Shown: in pieces, positions 7,308 to 13,897 of the stretch
Position numbering within the stretch: the stretch's first letter is position 1
Layout: every line of letters starts with the position of its first letter
NCBI GenBank assembly: GCA_023396215.1
Contig: JAEWWW010000128.1
Location: 1-18,993 of the forward strand
DNA length: 18,993 nt
Reading direction: 5' to 3'
Source of the DNA: Bacillota bacterium
Lineage (GTDB): Bacteria > Bacillota > Clostridia > Oscillospirales > Ruminococcaceae
Translations under genes and position numbers: made by a program
The notes under the pieces: generated by a model
What the model was told of the DNA's origin: nothing
Databases searched by the model: none
Seen by the model: only the letters and a program-made list of their open reading frames with translations

Positions 7308-7336
7308 TTAATACCTATGCAGGGTAGGTTGTACAA
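7308..7336 (-). promoter_or_regulatory. Possible promoter for the carboxypeptidase gene
   Basis: On the minus strand TTGTAC (7336-7331) and TATTAA (7313-7308) are 17 bp apart, in the 142-bp gap between the ytfJ and carboxypeptidase genes. The match is moderate. A sporulation sigma factor could use other sequences here; no confident sigma-F or sigma-G site was seen. Confidence 0.35.
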
Positions 7337-7368
7337 AATGTGCCGCCGCCCGGCGGATTGGCTGCCGA

Positions 7369-7776
7369 TTAAAAGGGAATATCCCCTTCGGCGGCAGTCT
7401 GGTCCTTCTCGGTCTTGGCTTTGGCAAACAGCTCGCTCACCTTATCCATCACCTCGGGCACAAGGTTGAGCGCCCGTTCGGCGGTGTTGTTTTTATCCGC
7501 GAGCTGCAGCAGCTGCACCTTGCCCTCGCGCACCACCAAAAAGGCGATGGGCTGCACCGTAACGCCGCCGCCCGAGCCGCCCGCAAACTTGTCGTTGGTT
7601 TCTTTGCCAAGGTCGGTGCCGCCGGCAGCAAAGCCGAAGCTCACCTTAGAAACCGGAATAATCATGGTGCCGTCGGCTGTGGTGATGGCCTCGCCTATAA
7701 TTGTGTCGGCGTTGACCAGCCCCTTAAGGTTGCCCAGCACATTGTCGTTGAGCGAGCCGATGTTTGCTTGTCCCAT
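7369..7776 (-). CDS. ytfJ: Spore protein YtfJ (GerW family)
   Basis: A 135-residue protein of the YtfJ/GerW family, found in spore formers and linked in Bacillus to spore germination. The sequence has the family pattern: NLKGLVNADTIIGEAI, GTMIIPVSKVSFGF, a Gly-rich segment with AGGSGGGV, and an AFLVVREGKVQLLQL strand. No signal peptide is visible. The start Met at 7776 follows AAAGGA by about 11 nt. The DUF2953 (YtfI-type) gene lies upstream on the same strand, as in Bacillus. Past the stop codon, a CCGCCGGGCGGCGG hairpin and a short T-run may form a weak terminator before the carboxypeptidase promoter. Confidence 0.93.
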   Translation of the reverse strand: MGQANIGSLNDNVLGNLKGLVNADTIIGEAITTADGTMIIPVSKVSFGFAAGGTDLGKETNDKFAGGSGGGVTVQPIAFLVVREGKVQLLQLADKNNTAERALNLVPEVMDKVSELFAKAKTEKDQTAAEGDIPF

Positions 7777-7818
7777 AAAACAATCATTCCTTTCACTTAC
7801 GCTCCGGCACAGAATAAT

Positions 7819-7900
7819 CACCAATCAGCGGTGACGGTGCTGCGCGGCAAGCGCGGTTCCCGCCGCGGGCGGGGGCAATTGGTACGTAAGGTGATTGGTG
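7819..7900. other. Long inverted repeat in the DUF2953-ytfJ gap
   Basis: CACCAATCA (7819-7827) pairs with TGATTGGTG (7892-7900) around a 64-nt GC-rich interior that can itself fold (GCTGCGCGG, CCGCCGCGGGCGGG). It occupies most of the 152-bp gap and would lie in the ytfJ leader. It may be a processing or attenuation structure; no T-run supports a terminator. Confidence 0.35.
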
Positions 7901-7928
7901 TGGTCTTCCATACCCACCACCATCGGTT

Positions 7929-8570
7929 CTATTTCTTTGCAGCCTGCGCTTTCTTGTTGCCCAGCGGGCTGCATTTCAGCAACTGTATGATAAAATCCTT
8001 ACCCAGCCGCAGCCCTGCCCATACCCCCGCCCAGACCGGGATTTTCAGGCGGCAGCGAAAGGCCACGCTGCCCTGCTGCGAGGTAAAGTCGGGGCGAAGC
8101 TCCAGCTGTACCCGCCGTTCTCTGACCCGCAGCACCTGCCGGATGACCCCGTAAGCGGGGTAGACGGCGGCGTTGACCTGCCCGTAGCGGATGCCGGTCT
8201 GGCAGGCGTCCTCCTCCGCCACCACCACCCTGAGGGCGGCTTCGGCGACGACGATGCGCCGCAGCACAAAGCGGGCCTGCCGCGCGGCGCTGACCAGCAG
8301 AGGCGGCAGCAGCTCGGCATATTCCATCAGCCTTTGCAGGCTGCTTTCCTTGGGTTTTTCCGCCTTCTTTTTTTCGGGCGGTTTTTCCTTTGCCGCTTTC
8401 TTTTTGGCCTTGGGCTTTTCCTCGGCCTGCGGCATAATTTGCATCTTAATAAAAAGGTAACGCAAGGTCAGGGTCAGGTCTTCTTCCCACGCGATATCCA
8501 CCCTGACCGACGCGGCCAGCACCACCGTAAGCAGCAGCCCCAGGCCGCCTAAAACCCAATACCAGACCAT
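7929..8570 (-). CDS. DUF2953 membrane-associated protein (YtfI-like)
   Basis: A 213-residue protein with one N-terminal transmembrane segment (WYWVLGGLGLLLTVVLAAS, about residues 3-21). A strand-rich region (VRVDIAWEEDLTLTLRYLFIK), a highly charged Lys/Glu/Pro linker (about 52-76) and a C-terminal domain with TGIRYGQVNAAVYPAYG and LELRPDF follow. The last two segments resemble DUF2953, whose Bacillus member YtfI is encoded beside YtfJ; here too ytfJ is the next gene. The start at 8570 has AAGGGAG 6 nt upstream. No enzymatic function is known for the family; a role in sporulation is inferred from neighbours. Confidence 0.82.
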   Translation of the reverse strand: MVWYWVLGGLGLLLTVVLAASVRVDIAWEEDLTLTLRYLFIKMQIMPQAEEKPKAKKKAAKEKPPEKKKAEKPKESSLQRLMEYAELLPPLLVSAARQARFVLRRIVVAEAALRVVVAEEDACQTGIRYGQVNAAVYPAYGVIRQVLRVRERRVQLELRPDFTSQQGSVAFRCRLKIPVWAGVWAGLRLGKDFIIQLLKCSPLGNKKAQAAKK

Positions 8571-8653
8571 GGCTGCTCCCTTCTCTCGGTGTCCCTGGTG
8601 CCAGAGGCTGTTGCGTCCTCCAGCCCGGCCGGGGGTTGTCCACCGGCATGGGG

Positions 8654-9283
8654 TTACTCCACGCCGCCCTCGATGGCGTAGAGGGCCTCGTCCTCAAAGC
8701 CCAACTGGCCCTCCAGCACCTCTTCCTCCTCCAGCGCGGCCTCGGCCTGCCCGCTTTCGATGGGGGGCAGCTCCGCGACCGACGAAATCCCAAAGGTGCG
8801 CAAAAAGTGGTCGGTGGTGCGGTAGGATATGGGGCGGCCCGGCAGGTCCATCCGCCCGGCCTCCTCAATCAGCCCTTTTTCGGCCAGCGAGGAGATGACG
8901 CCGCTACTGTCCACCCCTCTCACCTGCTCAACAAAGCCGCGGGTCACCGGCTGGTTGTAGCCTACGATAGCCAGCACCTCCATCGCCGCCTGCGAAAGGG
9001 GCAGGTTGCGCTTGATTTCCAGTGCGGCCTTGATGACCGGGGCATATTCGGTGCGGGTGCAAAGCTGAAAACGCTCCTCCAGCCTGAGAATCTGCAGCGG
9101 GCTGTCGGTTTGGTCCAGATGGTCGCCGACGTCCAAAATCAGCCGCTGGGCGGTCTGACGGTCTATCTCCATCGCTTCGGCGATGCGGGCGCCCTCGATG
9201 GGCTCTCCGCACGCGAAAAGGATGGCAAGTATCTGTTTTTTCTTTTGGTCAAGGGGGGAGGCGGCTGCCTTATATTGTTCCAT
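8654..9283 (-). CDS. scpB: Segregation and condensation protein ScpB
   Basis: A 209-residue winged-helix protein that, with ScpA, forms the non-SMC part of bacterial condensin. The sequence shows the ScpB features ILAILFACGEPIEGARIAEAMEI, LEERFQLCTRTEYAPVIKAAL, LSQAAMEVLAIVGYNQPVTR, SSGVISSLAEKGLIEEAGR and SYRTTDHFLRTFGI. The acidic C-terminal tail is common in the family. It starts 8 bp after the scpA stop codon; its nearest ribosome site (AGAGGAG, about 13 nt upstream) overlaps the scpA stop, so translation is probably coupled. Length is normal for the family. Confidence 0.95.
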   Translation of the reverse strand: MEQYKAAASPLDQKKKQILAILFACGEPIEGARIAEAMEIDRQTAQRLILDVGDHLDQTDSPLQILRLEERFQLCTRTEYAPVIKAALEIKRNLPLSQAAMEVLAIVGYNQPVTRGFVEQVRGVDSSGVISSLAEKGLIEEAGRMDLPGRPISYRTTDHFLRTFGISSVAELPPIESGQAEAALEEEEVLEGQLGFEDEALYAIEGGVE

Positions 9284-9291
9284 CCTTGCGG

Positions 9292-10002
9292 TTATTCTCC
9301 TCTGCCGTGAAATATCAGCCGCTGGCTGTCGTCCTCAATGGTCACCCGTTTGGATTTCACCAGCTCGAGCACCGCCAAAAAAGTGGCCACCAACTGGGAG
9401 CGACCTTCTGCACTTTCGACCAAAACCCGGTCGAGCCACATGGCCTTGCCCTTGTAAAGCCGCCGCATCAAAAAGACGATGCGTGAAGTGACCGAAACCA
9501 CCGGCCTGGCCACCAGCGGCTCAAACACTGCCTGTCGGGGGGGCAACCGGCGGCGGCCCCGTCCCACCGCGTCAAGGTAGCTGGCCAGTAACTCGGCGGG
9601 GGAATGGGTCAGGCGGTAGGTTTGGTCAATCTCCAGCGGCATGGGGCTGCGCACAAAAACGCCAAAGCTTTCGGCGCGGGCCGCCAGCAGTGCCGCCGCC
9701 TGCTTGCAGGCGCCGTATTCTATCAGCTGGCCCACCAGCTCGGCCTTGGCTTTTTCATCCTCGCCCTCATAGCGGGGCAGCAGGCTCACCGTCTTGATAT
9801 AAATCAGGCGGGAGGCCATGTCCAAAAACTCACTGGCAATCTCCAGGTTGCTCTGTTCCCACTGGTGGATATGGGCCATATACTGCTCCAGCAGCACGGC
9901 GATTTCGATATCCTGTATGTTCAGCTTGTGCTTGGCAACCAGATGCAATAGCAAATCGAGAGGGCCCTCATATTCGGCCACCTTGAAGGAAAGTCGTTCC
10001 AT
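9292..10002 (-). CDS. scpA: Segregation and condensation protein ScpA (kleisin)
   Basis: A 236-residue kleisin that bridges the SMC heads and binds ScpB for chromosome condensation and segregation. The N-terminal pattern FKVAEYEGPLDLLLHLVAKHKLNIQDI and the following FLDMASRLIYIKTVSLLP are diagnostic. The C-terminal winged helix includes SRIVFLMRRLYKGK and SQLVATFLAVLELVKSKRVTI. The gene begins 18 bp after the M50 protease gene and is closely followed by scpB, so the three form one operon. The smc gene itself is not in the window. Confidence 0.96.
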   Translation of the reverse strand: MERLSFKVAEYEGPLDLLLHLVAKHKLNIQDIEIAVLLEQYMAHIHQWEQSNLEIASEFLDMASRLIYIKTVSLLPRYEGEDEKAKAELVGQLIEYGACKQAAALLAARAESFGVFVRSPMPLEIDQTYRLTHSPAELLASYLDAVGRGRRRLPPRQAVFEPLVARPVVSVTSRIVFLMRRLYKGKAMWLDRVLVESAEGRSQLVATFLAVLELVKSKRVTIEDDSQRLIFHGRGE

Positions 10003-10020
10003 TCCAGCCCGCCCCCGCCG

Positions 10021-10692
10021 TTAAAATATTCTGCCCAAAAAGAAGGTAATCAAATCCAAAAAGCCGATAATCCAGTTGGAGATAAAGCTCATCGGCCCAC
10101 GCAGAACGCCGGTGTAAATCAGCACCAGCAGCCCCAGCATGATGAAGCGCTCATACTGCATGATGCCGAAGTAGTACTTGGAGGGCAGAAAGTAGGTCAG
10201 CAGGCGGGAGCCATCCAGCGGCGGGATGGGCAGCATGTTAAACACCGCCAGATAGGTGTTCACGCTAATCATGATGCCAAGGATAGAGAAAATGGCAAAG
10301 GCGGCGCCGCCCACCACACTGGTGCTAAGCAGCCCCATCATGAGCATCACCTTATAGACAATCATCAGCACCAGCGCCAGCAGCACGTTGGAAACCGGCC
10401 CCGCCAGCGAGGAAAGGGCCATGCCCGCCTTGGGGTTTTTGAAGTTCAGCGGGTTGATGGGCACCGGGCGAGCCCAGCCCACCCCCACAAAGAGCAGCAT
10501 CAGGGTGCCGATGGGGTCGAGGTGCACCAGCGGGTTAAGGGTCAGCCTGCCCTGATAGCGGGCGGTATTATCCCCCAGCTTGCTGGCCACATAGGCGTGG
10601 GCCGCCTCATGCACCGGCAGCGAGGTACAGGCGATGATAAGCATCACCACAAAGTCGAACAGTGTGTTATTAGAGCTACGCAGCAAATTCAT
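10021..10692 (-). CDS. Site-2 protease family (M50) membrane metalloprotease, YwhC/Rv1735-like short form
   Basis: A 223-residue polytopic membrane zinc protease without PDZ domain. The zinc motif HEAAH is at residues 28-32 (His28, Glu29, His32), and the third ligand lies in NMLPIPPLDG (152-161, Asp160). Four or five hydrophobic segments are visible (about 13-25, 60-75, 98-120, 128-150, 175-200). ATG at 10692 was chosen: AAAGGAG lies only 3-4 nt upstream, which is short, but an earlier in-frame codon at 10728 lacks a site and its added residues look untypical. Short M50 proteins often precede scpA in Firmicutes. The substrate is not known. Confidence 0.92.
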   Translation of the reverse strand: MNLLRSSNNTLFDFVVMLIIACTSLPVHEAAHAYVASKLGDNTARYQGRLTLNPLVHLDPIGTLMLLFVGVGWARPVPINPLNFKNPKAGMALSSLAGPVSNVLLALVLMIVYKVMLMMGLLSTSVVGGAAFAIFSILGIMISVNTYLAVFNMLPIPPLDGSRLLTYFLPSKYYFGIMQYERFIMLGLLVLIYTGVLRGPMSFISNWIIGFLDLITFFLGRIF

Positions 10693-10918
10693 CCGCTCCT
10701 TTATATATACAGTTGGCTGGGTCTGCACCGCCCCGGCTGAGGGAGTTGTGCCCGCCCGGGCTGCCGACAGGTGGCAGTCGGGCTATGAAAGTGGAACGCC
10801 GCCCACCAGCAGCAGCGGCCGGGCGGCAGGCGTTGTTTCTTTATTCATCTGTTTCGCGGGCTTTGGGTGGCAGGGTGTGCCGCCCCGGCCGCATCGGCCT
10901 GCGGCCCCCTTGCGCTAT
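10693..10918 (-). other. GC-rich structured leader of the M50-scpAB operon
   Basis: About 225 nt separate the expected transcription start (near 10918) from the M50 start codon. Two hairpins are clear: GGCCGCA/TGCGGCC (10887-10893 with 10900-10906, 6-nt loop), and a bulged stem spanning 10754-10783 (GCCCGGGCTGCC with GGCAGTCGGGC). A 21-codon reading frame (10848-10783) lies between them but has no ribosome site. No known riboswitch class was recognised. The gap is unusually long for this compact cluster. Confidence 0.4.
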
Positions 10919-10924
10919 GTGGTT

Positions 10925-10954
10925 ATTATAGCATCGTGCTTCACCCTAATACAA
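10925..10954 (-). promoter_or_regulatory. Promoter of the M50-scpA-scpB operon
   Basis: On the minus strand, -10 TATAAT (10930-10925) is perfect and lies 18 bp from TTGTAT (10954-10949). It is the only strong minus-strand promoter match between rpmB and the M50 gene. Confidence 0.6.
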
Positions 10955-11027
10955 GTGGCAGCCCCTCCGAGGGCGGTATTATTCAGGGAAAATTAAAAAT
11001 TTACCGCTTTTAAAACAAATTTTCTAC

Positions 11028-11056
11028 TTGCTTTTATAGAAGCTATCTGCTAAACT
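11028..11056 (+). promoter_or_regulatory. Promoter of rpmB
   Basis: TTGCTT (11028-11033) and TAAACT (11051-11056) are 17 bp apart in an AT-rich stretch about 50 bp before the rpmB start codon. No gene lies in 10955-11027; that stretch is AT-rich promoter DNA between the divergent transcripts. Confidence 0.5.
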
Positions 11057-11105
11057 ATTAATGTTTCGTCGCCAAAATTGAAAGAAGTATAGGAGGTGCA
11101 GCGTC

Positions 11106-11294
11106 ATGGCTAAATGCGACATCTGCGACAAAGGTGTCTCTTTCGGCATTCAGGTTTCCCATTCTCACAGAAGGTCTAACAGGACATGGAAGCCCAATGT
11201 CAAGCGTGTTAAGGCAATTGTAGAAGGGTCCCCCCGTCACATCTATGCCTGCACCCGTTGTCTGCGTTCAGGCAAGGTTGCTCGTGCGGTTTAA
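11106..11294 (+). CDS. rpmB: 50S ribosomal protein L28
   Basis: A 62-residue ribosomal protein of normal length for Firmicutes. The sequence begins MAKCDICDKGVSFGIQVSHS and includes SNRTWKPNVKRV and YACTRCLRSGKVARAV. The cysteine pairs Cys4/Cys7 and Cys49/Cys52 mark the zinc-binding C+ form. A strong AGGAGG sits about 9 nt before ATG. It is transcribed alone, with its own promoter and an intrinsic terminator, opposite to its neighbours. Confidence 0.97.
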   Translation: MAKCDICDKGVSFGIQVSHSHRRSNRTWKPNVKRVKAIVEGSPRHIYACTRCLRSGKVARAV

Positions 11295-11323
11295 CCCCGC
11301 AGCCTGCTGAATATCTTCAGAAT

Positions 11324-11354
11324 AAATCGTCGCTCTTTATGAGCGGCGATTTTT
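11324..11354 (+). terminator. Intrinsic terminator of rpmB
   Basis: ATCGTCGCTC (11326-11335) pairs with GAGCGGCGAT (11341-11350) around TTTAT, with flanking A/T pairs and a T-run directly after the stem. It begins about 30 bp after the rpmB stop codon. Confidence 0.88.
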
Positions 11355-11384
11355 GGCGTCTTGGGCTGCTATATAATGTATAAG

Positions 11385-11424
11385 CACAGCCCCCGGCCGG
11401 GTAGCTTACCGGTCGGGGGCTGTG
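11385..11424. terminator. GC-rich hairpin between convergent genes
   Basis: A 16-bp stem (11385-11400 with 11409-11424, 8-nt loop) has one position that is G-U on the plus strand and a mismatch on the minus strand. It lies between rpmB and the convergent NagB-like gene and probably backs up termination from both sides. The flanking T-runs are weak. Confidence 0.6.
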
Positions 11425-11436
11425 TGGCTTTATGAC

Positions 11437-11460
11437 AGAGCGTTTCTAAAAACGCCCCTA
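11437..11460. repeat. Short hairpin resembling fused ends of the 164-bp MITE-like repeat
   Basis: GCGTTT-CTAA-AAACGC (11440-11455) is a perfect small hairpin followed by CCCCTA. On the minus strand it reads TAGGGGCGTTTTTAGAAAC, which aligns with the repeat end TAGGGCGTTTCTTAAAAC with one gap and two changes. The TAG is the stop codon of the NagB-like gene. It may be a deletion remnant of the element or only a small terminator that happens to be similar. Confidence 0.4.
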
Positions 11461-12279
11461 GTCCATCTGGGGCTGCCGTGCGGCGTTGGCGTTGGTGATA
11501 ATCTGCGCGTCGGGGTGGCTTTGCAGCAGCGAAGCCGGGAACTGTGCGGTCGCCTCGCCGTAGGCCGCCTGACGGATGACCGCCCGGTGCCAATCCCGGA
11601 ACACCCCGAGACGGATTTTCTTTGCCGACAAAATCTCCTTCATGCCGATGGTGACACAGTCGGTGGGCATGGCGTCCACTGCGCCGTCCAGATCGCCCAC
11701 CGCATTGATGGTGCGGGTTTCACAGGCAATCTTCAGCACCCGGGTGGGCAGCTTTGCAAACTCCCCGTTGGCAATGGGCTGGGGCTCGTTGAAGGCAAGG
11801 TGGCCGTTGATGCCAATGCCCCCCACGCAGAGGTCGACGCCGCCCAGCTTCTCCAGAAGCCCAGGGATATGCCCCACGTTTTCAGGGTCGGGGAAGACGC
11901 GCTGCTCCTCCGGCATCACCAGCTCCGGCTTAATCCTGCTGTAAACGGCGCGGTCCATAAACCCGCGGAAGCTCAGCTTGTGGTCCTTGGCAATCCACTG
12001 CCGGTTGGCGTCAAGGTACTCGTCCATATTGATGAACCAGACGCTGCGCAGGCTGATGTTATCACGGTTCACCAGCCGCACAAAGATGGGGTACTGCCCC
12101 ACCGGGCCCACCGGGCAGATGATGACCGTCTGCCTGCCCGCCTCGTTGCCGCGCCGGATGGCGTCAATCATCTCCAGCGCCAGCTCATAAAAAACCTCGC
12201 CGGAATCCCCCAGCTTAAGGATGGGGATTTTGGGGTTGCGGTCCAGCTCGGCCTCGGGTATGTTAAAGTACTGTGCCAC
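11458..12279 (-). CDS. Glucosamine-6-phosphate deaminase/isomerase family protein (NagB-like, divergent)
   Basis: A 273-residue member of the NagB/6-phosphogluconolactonase fold, expected to act on a phosphorylated sugar or amino sugar in the cytoplasm. Conserved elements are FINMDEYLD (82-90, catalytic-type Asp86), GGIGINGHLAFNEP (153-166, His160, Glu165) and AQFPASLLQSHP (245-256). The phosphate-binding loop that usually reads GxATGSTPxGxY is replaced by CPVGPVGQYP (55-64), and the lysine usual near the C-terminal EGP segment is replaced in RDWHRAVIRQAAYGEA. The substrate may therefore differ from glucosamine-6-phosphate. GTG at 12279 is supported by AGGAGG 8 nt upstream. It follows the lacI-type gene by 53 bp on the same strand and is probably co-transcribed with it. 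Confidence 0.85.
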   Translation of the reverse strand: MAQYFNIPEAELDRNPKIPILKLGDSGEVFYELALEMIDAIRRGNEAGRQTVIICPVGPVGQYPIFVRLVNRDNISLRSVWFINMDEYLDANRQWIAKDHKLSFRGFMDRAVYSRIKPELVMPEEQRVFPDPENVGHIPGLLEKLGGVDLCVGGIGINGHLAFNEPQPIANGEFAKLPTRVLKIACETRTINAVGDLDGAVDAMPTDCVTIGMKEILSAKKIRLGVFRDWHRAVIRQAAYGEATAQFPASLLQSHPDAQIITNANAARQPQMD

Positions 12280-12332
12280 TTGATCTTCCTCCTGTTTTTT
12301 ATACTGAATATTGATTCTGTGTTTCTATCTCT

Positions 12333-13346
12333 TTACCCCAACCGCATGCAGCTTTCCCGCTTGACCAGTGCGAAGGGGATATACAGCTTAACCGGTATCT
12401 GGTGGCTGCCCCCGATGCGGTCGAGCAGCAGCTTGACGGTGAACTGCCCCAGATCCTCACGGGGGATGTTGATGCTGGTGAGCATGGGGGTGCAGTACTG
12501 GCACATCTCGATGTTGTCGATGCTGATAATCGAGACATCCTCCGGCACCTCCACCCCGTTTTCCTGAAAGGCCTTGATGACCCCGATGGCGGTGATGTCG
12601 TTGGCGCAGAAGAGCGCCGTGGGCCGCAGTCTCTCCTGCAGCAGCCTCAGGCCGCTGTGGTAGCCCCCCTGAATCGACTGGTGGGTGTTGTGGATATGGC
12701 TGCTTTCTATCGGCAGCTTCAGCTCTCTCATGGCGTCGTAGTAGCCCCGGTAGCGGGCCTCCTCAGACTGCTCGCCGATGTAGCCGATGCGGGTGTGCCC
12801 CAGCTGCTGGAGGTACTTCACGGCGGTTTTGGCCGCCTCATAGCCATCGCAGATCACCTGGTCACAGCTGTTGTCCTTCATGCTGTTGAGCCCCACCAAA
12901 ATTACATTTTTGCATTGCCGTTTGATGGTATCTAAAAAGTGCCGGGAGCACCGCCCCATGACGATGACCCCGTCCACCGCCGGCAGCTTAAAGGCCGAAG
13001 GGGATTGGCTGGGCTCCACCCCGGGAAAGATGCCGGTCACCTTGCACTTGTGCCGGATGCACTGCTGCTCGATGATGCGAAACAGCTCGGAGAAAAACTG
13101 GTTGGATTCCCCGTCGCTCGACCTTGCAAAGATGCAGGCGATGGAAACCGCCTTCTCGGGCGGCTGCGCCCCGGCTCCTTTTAAGCTTTGTGCGTGGCTG
13201 TTGGGAATATACCCGGTTTCGCGCACCATCTGCCAGATTTTATCGGCCACAGCGGGGCTGGCGGCCCGGGGGGTGTTGCCGTTAATCACCCGTGAAACGG
13301 TGGAGGGCGATACCCCGCACCGTTTTGCCAGCTCTTTGAGGGTCAT
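12333..13346 (-). CDS. LacI/GalR-family transcriptional regulator
   Basis: A 337-residue repressor. The N-terminal helix-turn-helix (MTLKELAKRCGVSPSTVSRV) and hinge helix (GYIPNSHAQSLK) bind DNA. The rest is a periplasmic-binding-protein-like effector domain with VDGVIVMGRC, GYIGEQSEEARYRGY, PTALFCANDITAIGVIKAF and SIISIDNIEMCQYCTPML, the usual order for the family. AGGGGGAAGGG precedes the ATG. It heads a unit with the NagB-like gene, and a family-type palindrome lies 105 bp upstream (13451-13460), suggesting self-regulation. The effector is unknown; a phosphosugar or sugar acid of this locus is likely. Confidence 0.93.
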   Translation of the reverse strand: MTLKELAKRCGVSPSTVSRVINGNTPRAASPAVADKIWQMVRETGYIPNSHAQSLKGAGAQPPEKAVSIACIFARSSDGESNQFFSELFRIIEQQCIRHKCKVTGIFPGVEPSQSPSAFKLPAVDGVIVMGRCSRHFLDTIKRQCKNVILVGLNSMKDNSCDQVICDGYEAAKTAVKYLQQLGHTRIGYIGEQSEEARYRGYYDAMRELKLPIESSHIHNTHQSIQGGYHSGLRLLQERLRPTALFCANDITAIGVIKAFQENGVEVPEDVSIISIDNIEMCQYCTPMLTSINIPREDLGQFTVKLLLDRIGGSHQIPVKLYIPFALVKRESCMRLG

Positions 13347-13410
13347 GGCCCTTCCCCCTTTCCGTGTTTTTCGGCCGTCTGCCGCGGCAGCGCCTCTGCC
13401 CTATACCGTT

Positions 13411-13437
13411 ATTATAGCACGGCGGCAGGTCTTTCAA
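13411..13437 (-). promoter_or_regulatory. Promoter of the lacI-nagB-like unit
   Basis: On the minus strand a perfect -10 TATAAT (13416-13411) lies 15 bp from TTGAAA (13437-13432), a short spacer; TTTGAA at 16 bp is an alternative. The CAAACGTTTG palindrome begins 14 bp upstream of the -35. Confidence 0.5.
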
Positions 13438-13450
13438 ACCGGTTTTCGCC

Positions 13451-13460
13451 CAAACGTTTG
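13451..13460. promoter_or_regulatory. LacI-family operator-like palindrome upstream of the regulator
   Basis: CAAACGTTTG is a perfect 10-bp palindrome with the central CG and AAACGTTT core typical of LacI/GalR/PurR/RbsR operators. It shares its core with the site at 15013-15024 and lies just upstream of the regulator's promoter. Confidence 0.6.
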
Positions 13461-13648
13461 CGTTCTTTTTCGGCGCAATGCGGCCTTTGTGCGGCGCGTT
13501 TGGCGGTGCAACGCGGCTACGGCCTGCCCGCCGGGCAGCTGCACGGCCACCGTTGCGCCCTGAAAGCACAGGGCGTTTTCAGCCGCCCCGATTATAAAGC
13601 GGCAAGGTTTGGTAAGGCTATGGGTAAACGGCCCGCTGCCCGGGCAGC
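13461..13648. other. Non-coding GC-rich stretch, nothing recognised
   Basis: Between the operator and the terminator at 13649 no credible gene is seen. Reading frames across it lack ribosome sites and family resemblance. One minus-strand TATAAT (13596-13591) has no good -35 partner. Confidence 0.4.
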
Positions 13649-13676
13649 AAAAAAGGGCCTTTTGCAAAGCCCTTTT
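13649..13676 (-). terminator. Intrinsic terminator downstream of the epimerase-like gene and MITE copy
   Basis: On the minus strand AAAAGGGC (from 13676) pairs with GCCCTTTT. TTT and AAA pair inside with a GCA loop and one bulged G, and the stem is followed by TT, giving a six-T run (13654-13649). It lies about 220 bp after the epimerase-like stop codon, past the 164-bp repeat, suggesting the repeat was inserted between gene and terminator. Confidence 0.72.
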
Positions 13677-13733
13677 CAGTCTGTATAACGGCGCAAGCCG
13701 CGCCTTTTCCATTGGGGCCAGGGTTATGGGGCC

Positions 13734-13897
13734 TAGGGCGTTTCTTAAAACGGAAAACCGCCGGAAAATTTGCTGAACACAAGCGGATGCAAGACAAAAA
13801 GCGCAGGAATACTTCATGTATTCCGAGCATTTTTAACGCAGCAGATGCTGTTTTCAGTAGAGTTTACCAAAAGTTTGGAGTTTTAAGAAAGCCCCTA
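13734..13897. mobile_element. 164-bp MITE-like repeat, copy 1
   Basis: The element begins TAGGGCGTTTCTTAAAAC and ends with the inverted form GTTTTAAGAAAGCCCCTA, so the 18-bp terminal inverted repeats differ only in the order of one GC/CG step. A central hairpin GGAATAC/GTATTCC (13806-13824) sits exactly at the midpoint, and partial pairing continues between the arms, so the whole unit is a near palindrome. It has the same length as copy 2 at 17238-17401, aligns without gaps at 146/164 identical bases, and has the same interior orientation. TA at both ends suggests TA target duplication, as for IS630/mariner-type elements. It encodes no protein. The last three bases (13895-13897) are the TAG stop of the epimerase-like gene on the minus strand. 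Confidence 0.85.

Noticed and set aside
10783..10848. A 21-codon frame (MNKETTPAARPLLLVGGVPLS) in the M50 operon leader
   Set aside because: No Shine-Dalgarno sequence precedes it; kept only as a remark on the leader.
13434..13817. A 127-codon minus-strand frame in the gap between the regulator and epimerase genes
   Set aside because: It overlaps the repeat element and an intrinsic terminator, with no ribosome site and no recognisable domain.
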